From: Saprospiraceae bacterium
Lineage (GTDB): Bacteria; Bacteroidota; Bacteroidia; Chitinophagales; Saprospiraceae
Length of the DNA: 64,000 bases
Reading direction: 5' to 3'
Assembly (NCBI GenBank): GCA_022448945.1
Contig: JAKVCV010000003.1
Span: 1-64,000 of the forward strand
In this document: piece by piece, positions 9,133 through 17,556 of the stretch
Numbering within the stretch: position 1 is the stretch's first letter
Layout of the letters: every line of letters starts with the position of its first letter
The notes under the pieces: model-generated
What the model was told of the DNA's origin: nothing
Databases searched by the model: none
The model's input: only the letters and a program-made list of their open reading frames with translations
Made by a program: the position numbers and the translations under genes

Positions 9133-10662
9133 ATGAGCAAAACTAAATTAAAAATAGGCATTTCGATAGGTGATATTAACGGCATTGGTTTAGAGGTGAT
9201 TCTAAAAACATTAGCTGACAAACGAATACTGAACTTTTGCACCCCTGTTTTGTATGGTTCGGCTAAAGTAGCTTCTTACCATAAAAACATAATAAATATA
9301 AAAGAATTATCTCTGCACAATGCAAGTAACATACATTCCATAAAACCTAATGCTGTGAATGTAATTACTTGCTGGATGGAAAATGTCAAGATAACTCTGG
9401 GCAAGTGTACTATTGATGGAGGCAGGTATGCAACTTTTTCATTGGAACAAGCCACAAATGACCTGAAAGCGGGACTTATTGATGCATTGGTTACTGCCCC
9501 AATCAACAAAAAAGCAATGCAATTAAGTGGATTTGAATATCCTGGACATACAGAATACCTCACTACAAAATTTGATGCTGAACAAAATTTAATGTTAATG
9601 GTCCACGAGGGATTACGTGTTGGGTTAGTTACAAATCACTTACCTGTCAACCAAATCACATCGAATATAACACAGGAATTAATTTTAGAAAAAATTCAAC
9701 TAATGGACCAGAGTCTCAGAATGGATTTTGGCATTGATAAGCCAGCAATTGCTATACTTGGTCTCAACCCTCACGCAGGAGACGAGGGTGTTCTTGGAGA
9801 CGAAGAATCGAATATCATAATGCCTGCGATCGAAGAGGCAAAGAAACTTGGTATTTTAGCTATAGGACCATATGCAGCTGATGGTTTTTTTGGCTCTGAC
9901 AACCATAAGAATTTTGATGGTATCCTTGCTATGTACCACGACCAAGGTTTAGTTCCATTCAAAACACTATCATTTGGTAATGGCGTTAATTTTACAGCAG
10001 GTTTGCCAATAATAAGGACTTCGCCTGACCACGGAACTGGTTATGATATTGCAGGTAATAATCTAGCTGACCCTCAATCTTTTCGTCAAGCCCTATACCT
10101 TGCTATTGATAGTACAAAACTAAGGGCAGATTACATTAAAATGACAGCTAATCCATTGAAAAAATTTAATTTAAAAGAATACGATAAAGCGGAAAACAAA
10201 CTTTCTGAAAAAAAGAAAAAGAACCAACAAGAGCTCAAAGAAGATACCACTAAATCTACTACTGATGAAGAGGATATATATACTCCAGAAACAATAACAA
10301 CATCTGATAAACAACTAACAATAGAAGAAAAGCTAGCCCTTGCTGAAGAAAAGAAAAATGAAGAAACTTCTATTAACCTAGAGAATCCTGAATTGATTCA
10401 AAAAGAAATAAATTCAAAATCTGAATCTGTTAACGAAAACAGTATAAATAAAGAAAATACTGAAGAAATATTATCGTCTGAAAATGATAGCGAATTGTTG
10501 GAAGAAGATAATATAACGAATGAAATCGTTGATGTTGAGGACAATGAACAAAAAGATACTTCACAGAATATCTCTGAGGAGATTACAGGAAATGAGGACC
10601 AAGTATCGGATGAAAATGATACAACTAATGGAGATGTTGTAGAAAAGGACAAAGTAAATTGA
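9133..10662 (+). CDS. pdxA: 4-hydroxythreonine-4-phosphate dehydrogenase with a long acidic C-terminal extension
   Basis: PdxA oxidises 4-phosphohydroxy-L-threonine in the DXP-dependent pyridoxal phosphate pathway. The first ~345 residues are a complete PdxA: GISIGDINGIG at the N-terminus, metal-ligand histidines in PGHTEY (139), NPHAGD (214) and YHDQG (269), and DHGTGYDIAG near 300. The protein then carries on for about 160 residues of Glu, Lys, Asn, Ser and Thr with no hydrophobic core, likely disordered. Normal PdxA is 330-350 residues, so this tail is unusual. The frame continues without a break into the tail, and the stop is followed by a terminator at 10754-10783. The tail may be a lineage-specific interaction region; its role is unknown. 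Confidence 0.95.
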   Translation: MSKTKLKIGISIGDINGIGLEVILKTLADKRILNFCTPVLYGSAKVASYHKNIINIKELSLHNASNIHSIKPNAVNVITCWMENVKITLGKCTIDGGRYATFSLEQATNDLKAGLIDALVTAPINKKAMQLSGFEYPGHTEYLTTKFDAEQNLMLMVHEGLRVGLVTNHLPVNQITSNITQELILEKIQLMDQSLRMDFGIDKPAIAILGLNPHAGDEGVLGDEESNIIMPAIEEAKKLGILAIGPYAADGFFGSDNHKNFDGILAMYHDQGLVPFKTLSFGNGVNFTAGLPIIRTSPDHGTGYDIAGNNLADPQSFRQALYLAIDSTKLRADYIKMTANPLKKFNLKEYDKAENKLSEKKKKNQQELKEDTTKSTTDEEDIYTPETITTSDKQLTIEEKLALAEEKKNEETSINLENPELIQKEINSKSESVNENSINKENTEEILSSENDSELLEEDNITNEIVDVEDNEQKDTSQNISEEITGNEDQVSDENDTTNGDVVEKDKVN

Positions 10663-10753
10663 CCCCAACATTACTTTATTAATTTCCACTAAAAACCGAT
10701 ATTGTTTTTTATACCTTTTTTAATATTATATAAGAGTAACTATAAGACACAAA

Positions 10754-10783
10754 AAAGGGAAGATTCCTCCTAATCTCCCCTTT
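10754..10783. terminator. Bidirectional terminator between pdxA and the alpha/beta hydrolase
   Basis: Stem AAAGGGAAGATT pairs with AATCTCCCCTTT (one mismatch) around a 6-base loop. A-run on the left and T-rich right flank allow use by both convergent genes. Confidence 0.7.
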
Positions 10784-10881
10784 AGTTTCTTCTTAATCTC
10801 GAAGAAATTCAATCAAAATTAATAGCGGTATCTATTTAAAATTGAATTGAAAATATTGAAGTTTTCATTCTTTTATCTTCT

Positions 10882-11805
10882 TCAATTTCCCTGTTTACCA
10901 ATAAAGAAATTTTTAACATCTTCTGAAGAAGTTTTTGGGATTTCTTCCATAGGAACATGCCCGACACCATTGTAAACCTTTAAAGTAGACCCTATTATTA
11001 GCTTTTCAAAAAGAGCACCGTGTGTTATGGGAATTATTCTATCTTTATTTCCCCAGATAATAAATGTTGGCAATTTAACTTCTTTGATTCTAATGCAATT
11101 ATCCCTGCCATGTAATAAAGTTTTTGCCAAAACATGACTAAACGCTTCACGATTCCCTTTACGTAAAAGCATATGATGATAAGTAGTCACTAATTCAGCG
11201 GTCACTTTAGAAGAATCTCCATAAACTTTACGAAGAAAAAAGCTCAATAACAACTTAGGAGTAAAGCGATGGGCAAAAAACTTTGTAATTGGATTCAAAA
11301 AGACTTTGAAGCCCAAACCCTTTATATTCTCTCTTTTAGAATTAATTCCTGCTGGATTTAAAAGTGCTATTTTAATTATTCTATCAGGATTATGAATAGC
11401 ATAATTCCATGTTAACAACCCACCAAATGAATTCCCTGCCATATAAGCCTTTGTAACATTGAGGTGATCTAACAATTTATCGATGATTCGCATATACATT
11501 TCAAGGCTATAATCTTTTTTGGGGTTAGGTCCTGTTAATCCAAAACTAGGTACATCAAAAGAAATAACTCTAAAATGATTAGATAAATATTTGTGCCAAC
11601 CACTCCAGGTGTGTAAAGAACTAGTAACACCATGTACCAGTAGCAAATTAGGGCCATTTCCTGTTACTCGATAATGCAAAGGCATAGCTTCAAGTTCCAA
11701 AATAGCAGATTGTTTAGTTTTGTATTTTGAATATAGTTTTTCAACAGGGACTCCACGGCTTATGCCTGTCAATTTTGTAAACAACGGTATAATATCGTCT
11801 ATCAT
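10882..11805 (-). CDS. Alpha/beta-fold hydrolase
   Basis: A 307-residue serine hydrolase of the alpha/beta superfamily. It has the oxyanion HG motif (LLVHGVTS, about 56-63), the nucleophile elbow GNSFGG with Ser126, the acid in WGNKDRIIP, and the catalytic His in VGHVPMEE near the C-terminus. No signal peptide is seen, so it is probably cytoplasmic. It resembles lipase/esterase and C-C bond hydrolase members; the substrate cannot be inferred. It is convergent with pdxA. Confidence 0.85.
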   Translation of the reverse strand: MIDDIIPLFTKLTGISRGVPVEKLYSKYKTKQSAILELEAMPLHYRVTGNGPNLLLVHGVTSSLHTWSGWHKYLSNHFRVISFDVPSFGLTGPNPKKDYSLEMYMRIIDKLLDHLNVTKAYMAGNSFGGLLTWNYAIHNPDRIIKIALLNPAGINSKRENIKGLGFKVFLNPITKFFAHRFTPKLLLSFFLRKVYGDSSKVTAELVTTYHHMLLRKGNREAFSHVLAKTLLHGRDNCIRIKEVKLPTFIIWGNKDRIIPITHGALFEKLIIGSTLKVYNGVGHVPMEEIPKTSSEDVKNFFIGKQGN

Positions 11806-11990
11806 ACAAAAATTCAGAAAGTTTTAACAAAATAAGGAGTTAACAATGATAGTATTGGAGAAACATAAAAAACAATTTAGTATTATGTAATTCCCCCATT
11901 ATACAATTATAATAGCTCATCAAATAAAAGGAATTAGAATTGATTTCATAATAGACAAAAACCTGTTTCATTGCCTATTTTAAGACTTAT

Positions 11991-12191
11991 CTATTTGTGT
12001 TCAGCAATTACAAATTCGTCTGTAAATTCTTCGTATTGATATTCATAAACTGTTTTTGCTTTTTTTGCATTACTTAATGAGCTGTAAGTTTTCGCCTGAG
12101 TTTTTGTTCCTAATATAGCACCAATGGTACCCAGTCTTCTATTCTTGGTCCTTTTAACATATTTATTACCTAACTTCAGATAGTAAGCCAT
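11991..12191 (-). CDS. Small basic hypothetical protein (66 residues)
   Basis: A complete ATG-to-stop frame of 66 residues, rich in Lys, Tyr, Ala and Thr, with a basic middle (KRTKNRRLG) and an acidic end (YEEFTDEF). It has no signal peptide, membrane segment or recognised motif. It stands alone between two minus-strand genes with 185-base gaps on either side. The composition fits a small cytoplasmic, possibly nucleic-acid-associated protein, but that is a guess. Confidence 0.6.
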   Translation of the reverse strand: MAYYLKLGNKYVKRTKNRRLGTIGAILGTKTQAKTYSSLSNAKKAKTVYEYQYEEFTDEFVIAEHK

Positions 12192-12380
12192 TTTTAGTTT
12201 TTTATTTCAAGAAAGTTGAATAGTAAAGAAAATAAAAATAATGAAAATATACAAAGACCAAATTAATAATTTATCCTTGAACTGGGATTTAACAGGGCCT
12301 CTATTCAGCTTCAATAAAGAGTGTATATTAATAAAAAAACGTTTCTTTATTTGAGTGATATAAAATTAAATTTTCCAAGT

Positions 12381-12767
12381 TTAAACATCTAAATTCCAAT
12401 TTAAATAAACATAAAAGTTTATTAACATTCCTAATACAATATAAGGACCGAAAACAATTAAAGATTCTTGGATACTAGTCCGCTCAAAGCCTAGTAAAAT
12501 GATCAGAGCACATATGGAAACACCTAATGAAAACAAACCATAAGCCATAGCAATTAAACGGAATTTATTAATAGTTTTATATGATAAAATTACAGAAAAC
12601 AATGCGCATAAAAAACCCCATGCTGCAAAAGCGAAGCTCGCCCATGCATAATTATCACCTTGAGGACGCAACCCTGCAATAAAAGCTTTTTCTTCTTCAT
12701 TTAAATGAATACCTGCAAAAAAAAGAATAGTAAACAATAAAATATTAAGCGCGTATAATTTTTTCAT
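12381..12767 (-). CDS. Small integral membrane protein, function unknown
   Basis: A 128-residue protein with about four hydrophobic helices (roughly 5-20, 42-62, 70-93 and 106-122). The loop after the first helix is HLNEEEKAF. No catalytic motif or known family was recognised. It is transcribed away from prfC. Confidence 0.7.
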   Translation of the reverse strand: MKKLYALNILLFTILFFAGIHLNEEEKAFIAGLRPQGDNYAWASFAFAAWGFLCALFSVILSYKTINKFRLIAMAYGLFSLGVSICALIILLGFERTSIQESLIVFGPYIVLGMLINFYVYLNWNLDV

Positions 12768-12904
12768 AAAATATATTAATCGGTATAAGTAATAACAAAA
12801 AACTAAATAACTTTAAAAGGCAGTTTTTCTATTAAATCACCTTGACTACTAATAATGAAATATTTTAAAACACTTTTTTTCTTAGCACTTCAGTATAAAA
12901 TCAG

Positions 12905-12912
12905 TATTTTTG
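12905..12912 (+). promoter_or_regulatory. Promoter -7 element for prfC
   Basis: TATTTTTG matches TAnnTTTG. It lies 43 bases before the ATG at 12956, and places the upstream TTG (12935) close to the transcription start. Confidence 0.5.
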
Positions 12913-12955
12913 CGAAATTCCCAAACAAAATACATTGAAATTATTAAAAAAACGA

Positions 12956-14533
12956 ATGGCTAACTTTAAAGAAGAAATTGAAAAACGCAGAACTTTTGCA
13001 GTAATTGCTCATCCAGATGGAGGGAAAACAACTTTAACAGAAAAACTATTGCTTTTCGGTGGCGCTATTCAAGTAGCAGGTGCCGTAAAATCAAACAAAA
13101 TTAAAAAATCCACAACATCAGATTTTATGGAGATTGAAAAACAGAGAGGTATTTCTGTTGCTACTTCTGTTATGGGTTTCAATTATGAAGGTTACAATAT
13201 TAATATTCTTGATACTCCTGGGCACAAAGATTTTGCTGAAGATACTTATCGCACACTCACTGCAGTAGATAGCGTTATTGTAGTTATTGATGTTGCTAAA
13301 GGTGTTGAAGAACAAACAGAAAAGCTAGTAGAGGTATGTAGGATGAGGAATACACCCGTTATTGTATTTGTCAACAAATTAGACCGGGAAGGGAAAGACG
13401 GATTTGATTTACTAGACGAGATTGAAGAAAAGATGAAGCTTACTACCTGCCCATTGAGTTGGCCAATTGGCATGGGGCAAGATTTTAAAGGAGTGTATAA
13501 TATATATAAAGAACAACTAAATCTTTTTGCACCAAACACGAAATATGGGAATATTCTAGAATTTAATAACATTATGAATCCGGGATTAGTCGAACATATA
13601 GAACAAGATGCTGCTGACACTTTAAGGGATGAAATAGAAACTATAACCGAAGTCTATCCTAAATTTGACAAAGAACAATACCTAAAAGGTGCGCTTTCTC
13701 CAGTATTCTTTGGTTCTGCGATCAACAATTTCGGCGTAAAAGAACTACTGGATTGTTTTATTGAAATTGCCCCAAGTCCTATTGAATTTTCTGCTGAAGA
13801 ACGTAATATAAACCCATATGAAAATAAATTTTCAGGCTTTGTATTTAAGATACATGCAAATATGGATCCAAGGCACCGGGACAGAATTGCATTTTTGAGA
13901 GTTTGTTCGGGCATTTTTAAGCGAAACACTAATTACCTGCACATTCGTAAAGAGAAAAAAATAAAATTTTCAAATCCAACTAGTTTTATGGCTTCAAAAA
14001 AAGAAGTAGTGGACAATGCATATCCTGGCGATATTGTTGGACTTTACGATTCTGGGAATTTCAAAATCGGTGATACTCTTACTGAAGGTGAAATATTACA
14101 TTTCAAAGGTATTCCTAGTTTTTCTCCAGAACTATTTAAATACATTGAAAATGCTGATCCCATGAAATCAAAACAATTAGCGAAAGGCATTAACCAGCTT
14201 ATGGATGAAGGTGTTGCACAATTATTTACTAAAAACTCAAATAACAGAAAAATTATTGGGACTGTTGGGCAGCTTCAATTTGAAGTATTACAGTATAGGT
14301 TAAAACATGAATATACTGCTTCTTGCATTTATTCTCCAATTCAACTTTACAAGGCTTGCTGGATAACAAGCGAAAACAAAGAAAAGCTAGCTGAATTTAT
14401 ACGAAAAAAGGCAAACTATATGGCAAAAGACAAAGAAAACAGAGATGTATATTTAGCTGAATCCAAGTGGATGCTTCAAACTGCTCAAACAGATTATCCG
14501 GAGCTTTCATTTTATTTTACTTCTGAGTTCTAA
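12956..14533 (+). CDS. prfC: Peptide chain release factor 3
   Basis: RF3 (525 residues from this ATG) is the GTPase that recycles RF1/RF2 from the ribosome. It has the G1 motif AHPDGGKT at 18-25 (usually HPDAGKT), the G3 motif DTPGH, the G4 motif NKLD, and the RF3 signature FGGAIQVAG. Beta-barrel domain II and the C-terminal RF3 domain follow, giving the standard length. The frame also begins at a TTG seven codons earlier (12935); the ATG giving [14 protein letters not shown] fits the family. It is monocistronic, with its own promoter and terminator. Confidence 0.96.
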   Translation: MANFKEEIEKRRTFAVIAHPDGGKTTLTEKLLLFGGAIQVAGAVKSNKIKKSTTSDFMEIEKQRGISVATSVMGFNYEGYNINILDTPGHKDFAEDTYRTLTAVDSVIVVIDVAKGVEEQTEKLVEVCRMRNTPVIVFVNKLDREGKDGFDLLDEIEEKMKLTTCPLSWPIGMGQDFKGVYNIYKEQLNLFAPNTKYGNILEFNNIMNPGLVEHIEQDAADTLRDEIETITEVYPKFDKEQYLKGALSPVFFGSAINNFGVKELLDCFIEIAPSPIEFSAEERNINPYENKFSGFVFKIHANMDPRHRDRIAFLRVCSGIFKRNTNYLHIRKEKKIKFSNPTSFMASKKEVVDNAYPGDIVGLYDSGNFKIGDTLTEGEILHFKGIPSFSPELFKYIENADPMKSKQLAKGINQLMDEGVAQLFTKNSNNRKIIGTVGQLQFEVLQYRLKHEYTASCIYSPIQLYKACWITSENKEKLAEFIRKKANYMAKDKENRDVYLAESKWMLQTAQTDYPELSFYFTSEF

Positions 14534-14584
14534 ATAAAACGAACAGTTGTCTAAAATAGATATATTATTAGATTAAAAAATCAC

Positions 14585-14618
14585 AAAAAGGATTTGCTCT
14601 ATAGAGCAAATCCTTTTT
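14585..14618. terminator. Perfect stem-loop terminator after prfC
   Basis: A 16-base arm pairs perfectly around a 2-base loop, with A5 on the left and T5 on the right. It lies between convergent prfC and rpsU and can serve both strands. Confidence 0.85.
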
Positions 14619-14675
14619 ATATCGCTTAATTAATAAAAGCTGGGGTACAAACAGAAAAGAATAAAAGGAGAAAGC

Positions 14676-14870
14676 TTATCCTTCAATTTCTTTTTGCTTT
14701 ATAGAAATATACTTCGCTTTAAGAACTTCATCTCTACGTGATACAGAAGGTTTTGTGAAATGTTTTCTAGCACGCAGTTGCTTCATTAATTGCACTTTCT
14801 TGTGTTTGTTCTTATATCTTCTTAAAGCTCTGTCAATGGATTCACCATCTTTTACATTAATAACTAACAT
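14676..14870 (-). CDS. rpsU: Small ribosomal subunit protein bS21
   Basis: bS21 (64 residues) binds near the anti-Shine-Dalgarno end of 16S rRNA. The sequence has the family core, including ESIDRALRRYKNK and the basic region RARKHFTKPSVSRR. Length is normal. A promoter element lies at 14918-14925. The bases just before the ATG (AAATAAGATCAA) show no clear Shine-Dalgarno sequence. Transcription runs towards the shared prfC terminator. Confidence 0.96.
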   Translation of the reverse strand: MLVINVKDGESIDRALRRYKNKHKKVQLMKQLRARKHFTKPSVSRRDEVLKAKYISIKQKEIEG

Positions 14871-14917
14871 TTGATCTTATTTATATATTTTGTATAATTT
14901 TTTATTTAGTGGAACAA

Positions 14918-14925
14918 CAAAACTA
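14918..14925 (-). promoter_or_regulatory. Promoter -7 element for rpsU
   Basis: Minus-strand TAGTTTTG matches TAnnTTTG, with a TTG about 20 bases upstream on the minus strand. It lies about 48 bases before the rpsU start. Confidence 0.55.
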
Positions 14926-14991
14926 CATATATTTTAACACAAAAGCAACTCTACCAGAGCAGATGTTAAAAATAAAACACTAAATAAGAGT

Positions 14992-15029
14992 AAAAAAAGG
15001 GATTCCCAAAAATAAAGGCAATCCCTTTT
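14992..15029 (-). terminator. Terminator of the tRNA-Asn gene
   Basis: On the minus strand AAAAGGGATT pairs with AATCCCTTTT around a 15-base loop and is followed by a T run. It directly follows the tRNA 3' end. Confidence 0.8.
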
Positions 15030-15030
15030 G

Positions 15031-15104
15031 CGCCCTCAACTGGACTCGAACCAGTGACCCTCTGATTAACAGTCAGATGCTCTAACCAACTGAGCTATGA
15101 AGGC
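15031..15104 (-). tRNA. tRNA-Asn (anticodon GTT)
   Basis: A 74-base cloverleaf read on the minus strand. The acceptor arms GCCTTCA and TGAGGGC pair (one G-U), the anticodon loop is CTGTTAA, and the T arm contains GGTTCGAGTCC. The discriminator is G. CCA is not encoded. Confidence 0.96.
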
Positions 15105-15124
15105 TTTACTCTAAAATAGCGATG

Positions 15125-15155
15125 CAAATATACATCGAGATTTTTTATTTCCAAA
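15125..15155 (-). promoter_or_regulatory. Complete Bacteroidota-type promoter of tRNA-Asn
   Basis: On the minus strand TTTG (15152-15155) is followed by 19 bases and TATATTTG (15125-15132), an exact match to the TTTG-N19-TAnnTTTG layout. It lies about 20 bases from the tRNA 5' end. Confidence 0.75.
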
Positions 15156-15325
15156 ACTTTCCATAAACATTTTGATTAAAATAAAATTAACTCCAAAAAG
15201 ATAAATATGCGCAGAAAGGCTACTGGTAACATATCGAATATTCCTATTCTAATGAAATTATTACAAAACATCTCATAATAACATATAAAAACACTAAAAA
15301 TTAACTGGGAATGAGTAGAGTTTAC

Positions 15326-15333
15326 TATTTTTG
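15326..15333 (+). promoter_or_regulatory. Promoter -7 element for the PfkB kinase
   Basis: TATTTTTG matches TAnnTTTG, about 94 bases before the ATG. No clear upstream TTG was seen. Confidence 0.45.
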
Positions 15334-15426
15334 TGCGTGATTTTAAACAACCAAAAATTAAATATGTTGTGTGCATTCACAGTTTATTGATATTTTAATA
15401 TTTTTCACAATATAAATCATTCTAAT

Positions 15427-16353
15427 ATGAGCTTATTAGTTTTAGGTACAGTGGCATTTGATACTATAGAAACACCTTTTGGCAAGGCGGATAGAATTAT
15501 CGGAGGCGCAGGAACATATGTCGCATTGGCAAGTTCGCATTTCTATAATGATATAAAGTTGGTCTCTGTAATAGGAGATGATTTTCCTTCCGAAGAACTC
15601 ACGGAATTACAAAAACGTGGTGTAAATCTTGATGGACTTGAAATTAGAAAAGGAGAAAAATCTTTCTTTTGGGCAGGACGTTACCACAACAACATGAATT
15701 CGCGTGACACTTTGGCAACTGAATTAAATGTTTTAGAAAATTATTCCCCCATTCTTCCTGAATCTGCAAAGAATGTAGATTACCTAATGTTGGGTAATTT
15801 TGCTCCAGCTGTTCAAAAAAGCGTGTTGGATCAATTAACTTCCCGACCAAAACTAGTAGTAATGGATACTATGAATTTCTGGATGGACATTGCCATGGAG
15901 GAACTCAAATCAGTTGTTAAAGATGTTGATGTTTTAACCATTAACGATGAAGAGGCTCGTCAACTTTCAGGTGAATATTCGTTAGTCAAGGCTGCTCAAG
16001 TAATTCTACAAATGGGCCCTACCCATTTAATAATCAAAAAGGGAGAACATGGTGCTCTTTTGTTCCATCAAGAAGGCATGTTCTATGTTCCTGCATTACC
16101 ACTTGAAGAAGTATTTGACCCAACTGGCGCTGGTGACTCTTTTGCAGGTGGATTTATAGGATTTTTAGCAAAAACTGATGATTTTTCTTTTGAAAACATG
16201 AAACGTGCATTAGTTTTCGGATCAGTTGTTGCTTCTTTTTGTGTAGAAGAATTTGGCCCAAATAATCTAAAAATAATTGACGAAGAAGCTATTAGATCAA
16301 GAACCGATGAGTTTTTAAACCTAATGGACATCTCTATGACGGTAACAATCTAA
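15427..16353 (+). CDS. PfkB-family carbohydrate/nucleoside kinase
   Basis: A 308-residue ribokinase-fold kinase. The N-terminal substrate-binding GGAGTYVA stretch is at about 26-33. The PfkB signature DPTGAGDSFAGG begins at 231, with the catalytic base Asp237 and the anion hole GAGD. It phosphorylates a hydroxyl on a sugar or nucleoside using ATP; sequence alone does not tell ribose, fructose or adenosine. A terminator follows at 16378-16407, so it is probably monocistronic. Confidence 0.9.
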   Translation: MSLLVLGTVAFDTIETPFGKADRIIGGAGTYVALASSHFYNDIKLVSVIGDDFPSEELTELQKRGVNLDGLEIRKGEKSFFWAGRYHNNMNSRDTLATELNVLENYSPILPESAKNVDYLMLGNFAPAVQKSVLDQLTSRPKLVVMDTMNFWMDIAMEELKSVVKDVDVLTINDEEARQLSGEYSLVKAAQVILQMGPTHLIIKKGEHGALLFHQEGMFYVPALPLEEVFDPTGAGDSFAGGFIGFLAKTDDFSFENMKRALVFGSVVASFCVEEFGPNNLKIIDEEAIRSRTDEFLNLMDISMTVTI

Positions 16354-16377
16354 TCTAGATTCATAAATTAAGTTAAA

Positions 16378-16407
16378 GCCCTGTCAATTTTTATTGCGGG
16401 GCTTTTT
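16378..16407 (+). terminator. Terminator after the PfkB kinase
   Basis: GCCCTG-T-CAA pairs with TTGCGGGGC (one bulge) around an AT loop and is followed by TTTTT. Confidence 0.75.
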
Positions 16408-16582
16408 CATTTTCACAATAATAATTAATATATTGATTTTTGTATCCTTTTTATACTAAGCCCGTTAAACAAACAGTTAGTTAATACATAAGGTCCGTTG
16501 CTTTTTTATGTTCTCAAATAAAAACCATTTTGCAGAAATATATTAAACTTACCACTTTCAATAACCTATTAACTTTTCATTA

Positions 16583-17431
16583 ATGACACGACCGCTTTTT
16601 CATTTTACAACAACTATAGTCTTACTAATATTAATGGCCTTTAAGCCCACCTCAACATCTGTTGAATTTTTACATACAGATTGGGACTCATCAAAAAAAA
16701 GAGCATTATCAGAAAATAAATTATATTTTGTAGATTTTGATGCAAGCTACTGTGCTACGTGTAGAAAAATGGATGAAAGCACATATATGAATGAAAAGCT
16801 AGCTGATTATATGGATGAAAATGTAATTGCATTACGAGTCGATGTTCAGGATTTTGATGGTGTAATGTGGTCACAGCAATATGAAGTTGAGGCATTGCCA
16901 ACAATGTTAATTTTTGATGTTCAAGGAAACCTTGTTAAACGTCTCATAGGTTACCAAACTGCATCTGATTTAATTTCTGAATTCAAATTAATAAAAGCCA
17001 TAGAAAAAACTCCATCTGTAACACCACAGCCTATTGCCGCTGACAAACCTATGGCTAAACCACGATCAACATACCAATCAAATACCAATAAATTTTCAAA
17101 TGGAGGGTTTAAATCTGCTGACCTTGAAGAAGTCTTACAGCCAACTGGCATGGGATTATACGAAATAAGTGTTAACAAACAACTCTCTGAAGGATATGGT
17201 GTTCAAGTTGGTGTTTTTAGTGCCTATAAAAATGTTCTTGAACAAGCAGAAACATTCAACAGAAAATATAAAAAAAAGACCCTAATTCACATTGACGAGC
17301 ATAATGGATCTACTGTATACAAATTGATTCTTGGAGTTTTCAATGACAAAAAAACAGCTTCTAATTTCAGAAATGATTTGCGGAAAGATAAAACTGATGG
17401 ACTGATAAAAGATTTAAGGGTTATGGGCTAA
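16583..17431 (+). CDS. Secreted thioredoxin-fold protein with C-terminal SPOR domain
   Basis: 282 residues. An N-terminal hydrophobic segment (about 9-20) looks like a signal peptide or anchor. A thioredoxin-like domain (about 28-130) carries the redox motif CATC with Cys57 and Cys60, and the cis-Pro loop ALPTMLIF. A low-complexity linker rich in Pro, Ser and Asn follows. Residues ~204-282 (GYGVQVGVFSAYKN onward) fit a SPOR domain, which binds denuded glycan strands of peptidoglycan at division sites. The fusion would place a thiol-disulfide enzyme at septal or bare peptidoglycan. Both domain calls are from pattern; the combined role is inference. Confidence 0.85.
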   Translation: MTRPLFHFTTTIVLLILMAFKPTSTSVEFLHTDWDSSKKRALSENKLYFVDFDASYCATCRKMDESTYMNEKLADYMDENVIALRVDVQDFDGVMWSQQYEVEALPTMLIFDVQGNLVKRLIGYQTASDLISEFKLIKAIEKTPSVTPQPIAADKPMAKPRSTYQSNTNKFSNGGFKSADLEEVLQPTGMGLYEISVNKQLSEGYGVQVGVFSAYKNVLEQAETFNRKYKKKTLIHIDEHNGSTVYKLILGVFNDKKTASNFRNDLRKDKTDGLIKDLRVMG

Positions 17432-17452
17432 ATAAAGTCATTAAAAAATTAT

Positions 17453-17494
17453 AAGACCTTAGTCTCTATCTGCATAGATCCTAAGGTCTTTTTT
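17453..17494 (+). terminator. Terminator after the thioredoxin-SPOR gene
   Basis: AAGACCTTAG pairs perfectly with CTAAGGTCTT around a 20-base loop that can itself fold (CTAT/ATAG), followed by a T run. Confidence 0.85.
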
Positions 17495-17556
17495 ATTATT
17501 AACTGCCAATCTATAATTCAATTAGACAATCTTTTTTATATGTAAAAAAAGTATTC

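Larger units (their letters stand above)
15105..15426. other. Divergent intergenic region between tRNA-Asn and the PfkB kinase
   Basis: These 322 bases hold the tRNA-Asn promoter (minus) and a TAnnTTTG element for the kinase (plus). I see no gene. Confidence 0.5.

Noticed and set aside
13246-13620. 124-codon minus-strand frame inside prfC
   Set aside because: Antisense to a fully conserved gene; Ser/Thr/Phe-rich translation without domain features.
15176-15376. 66-codon minus-strand frame upstream of the PfkB kinase
   Set aside because: It overlaps the kinase promoter region, has a Phe/Ile/Cys-rich translation and no recognisable features.
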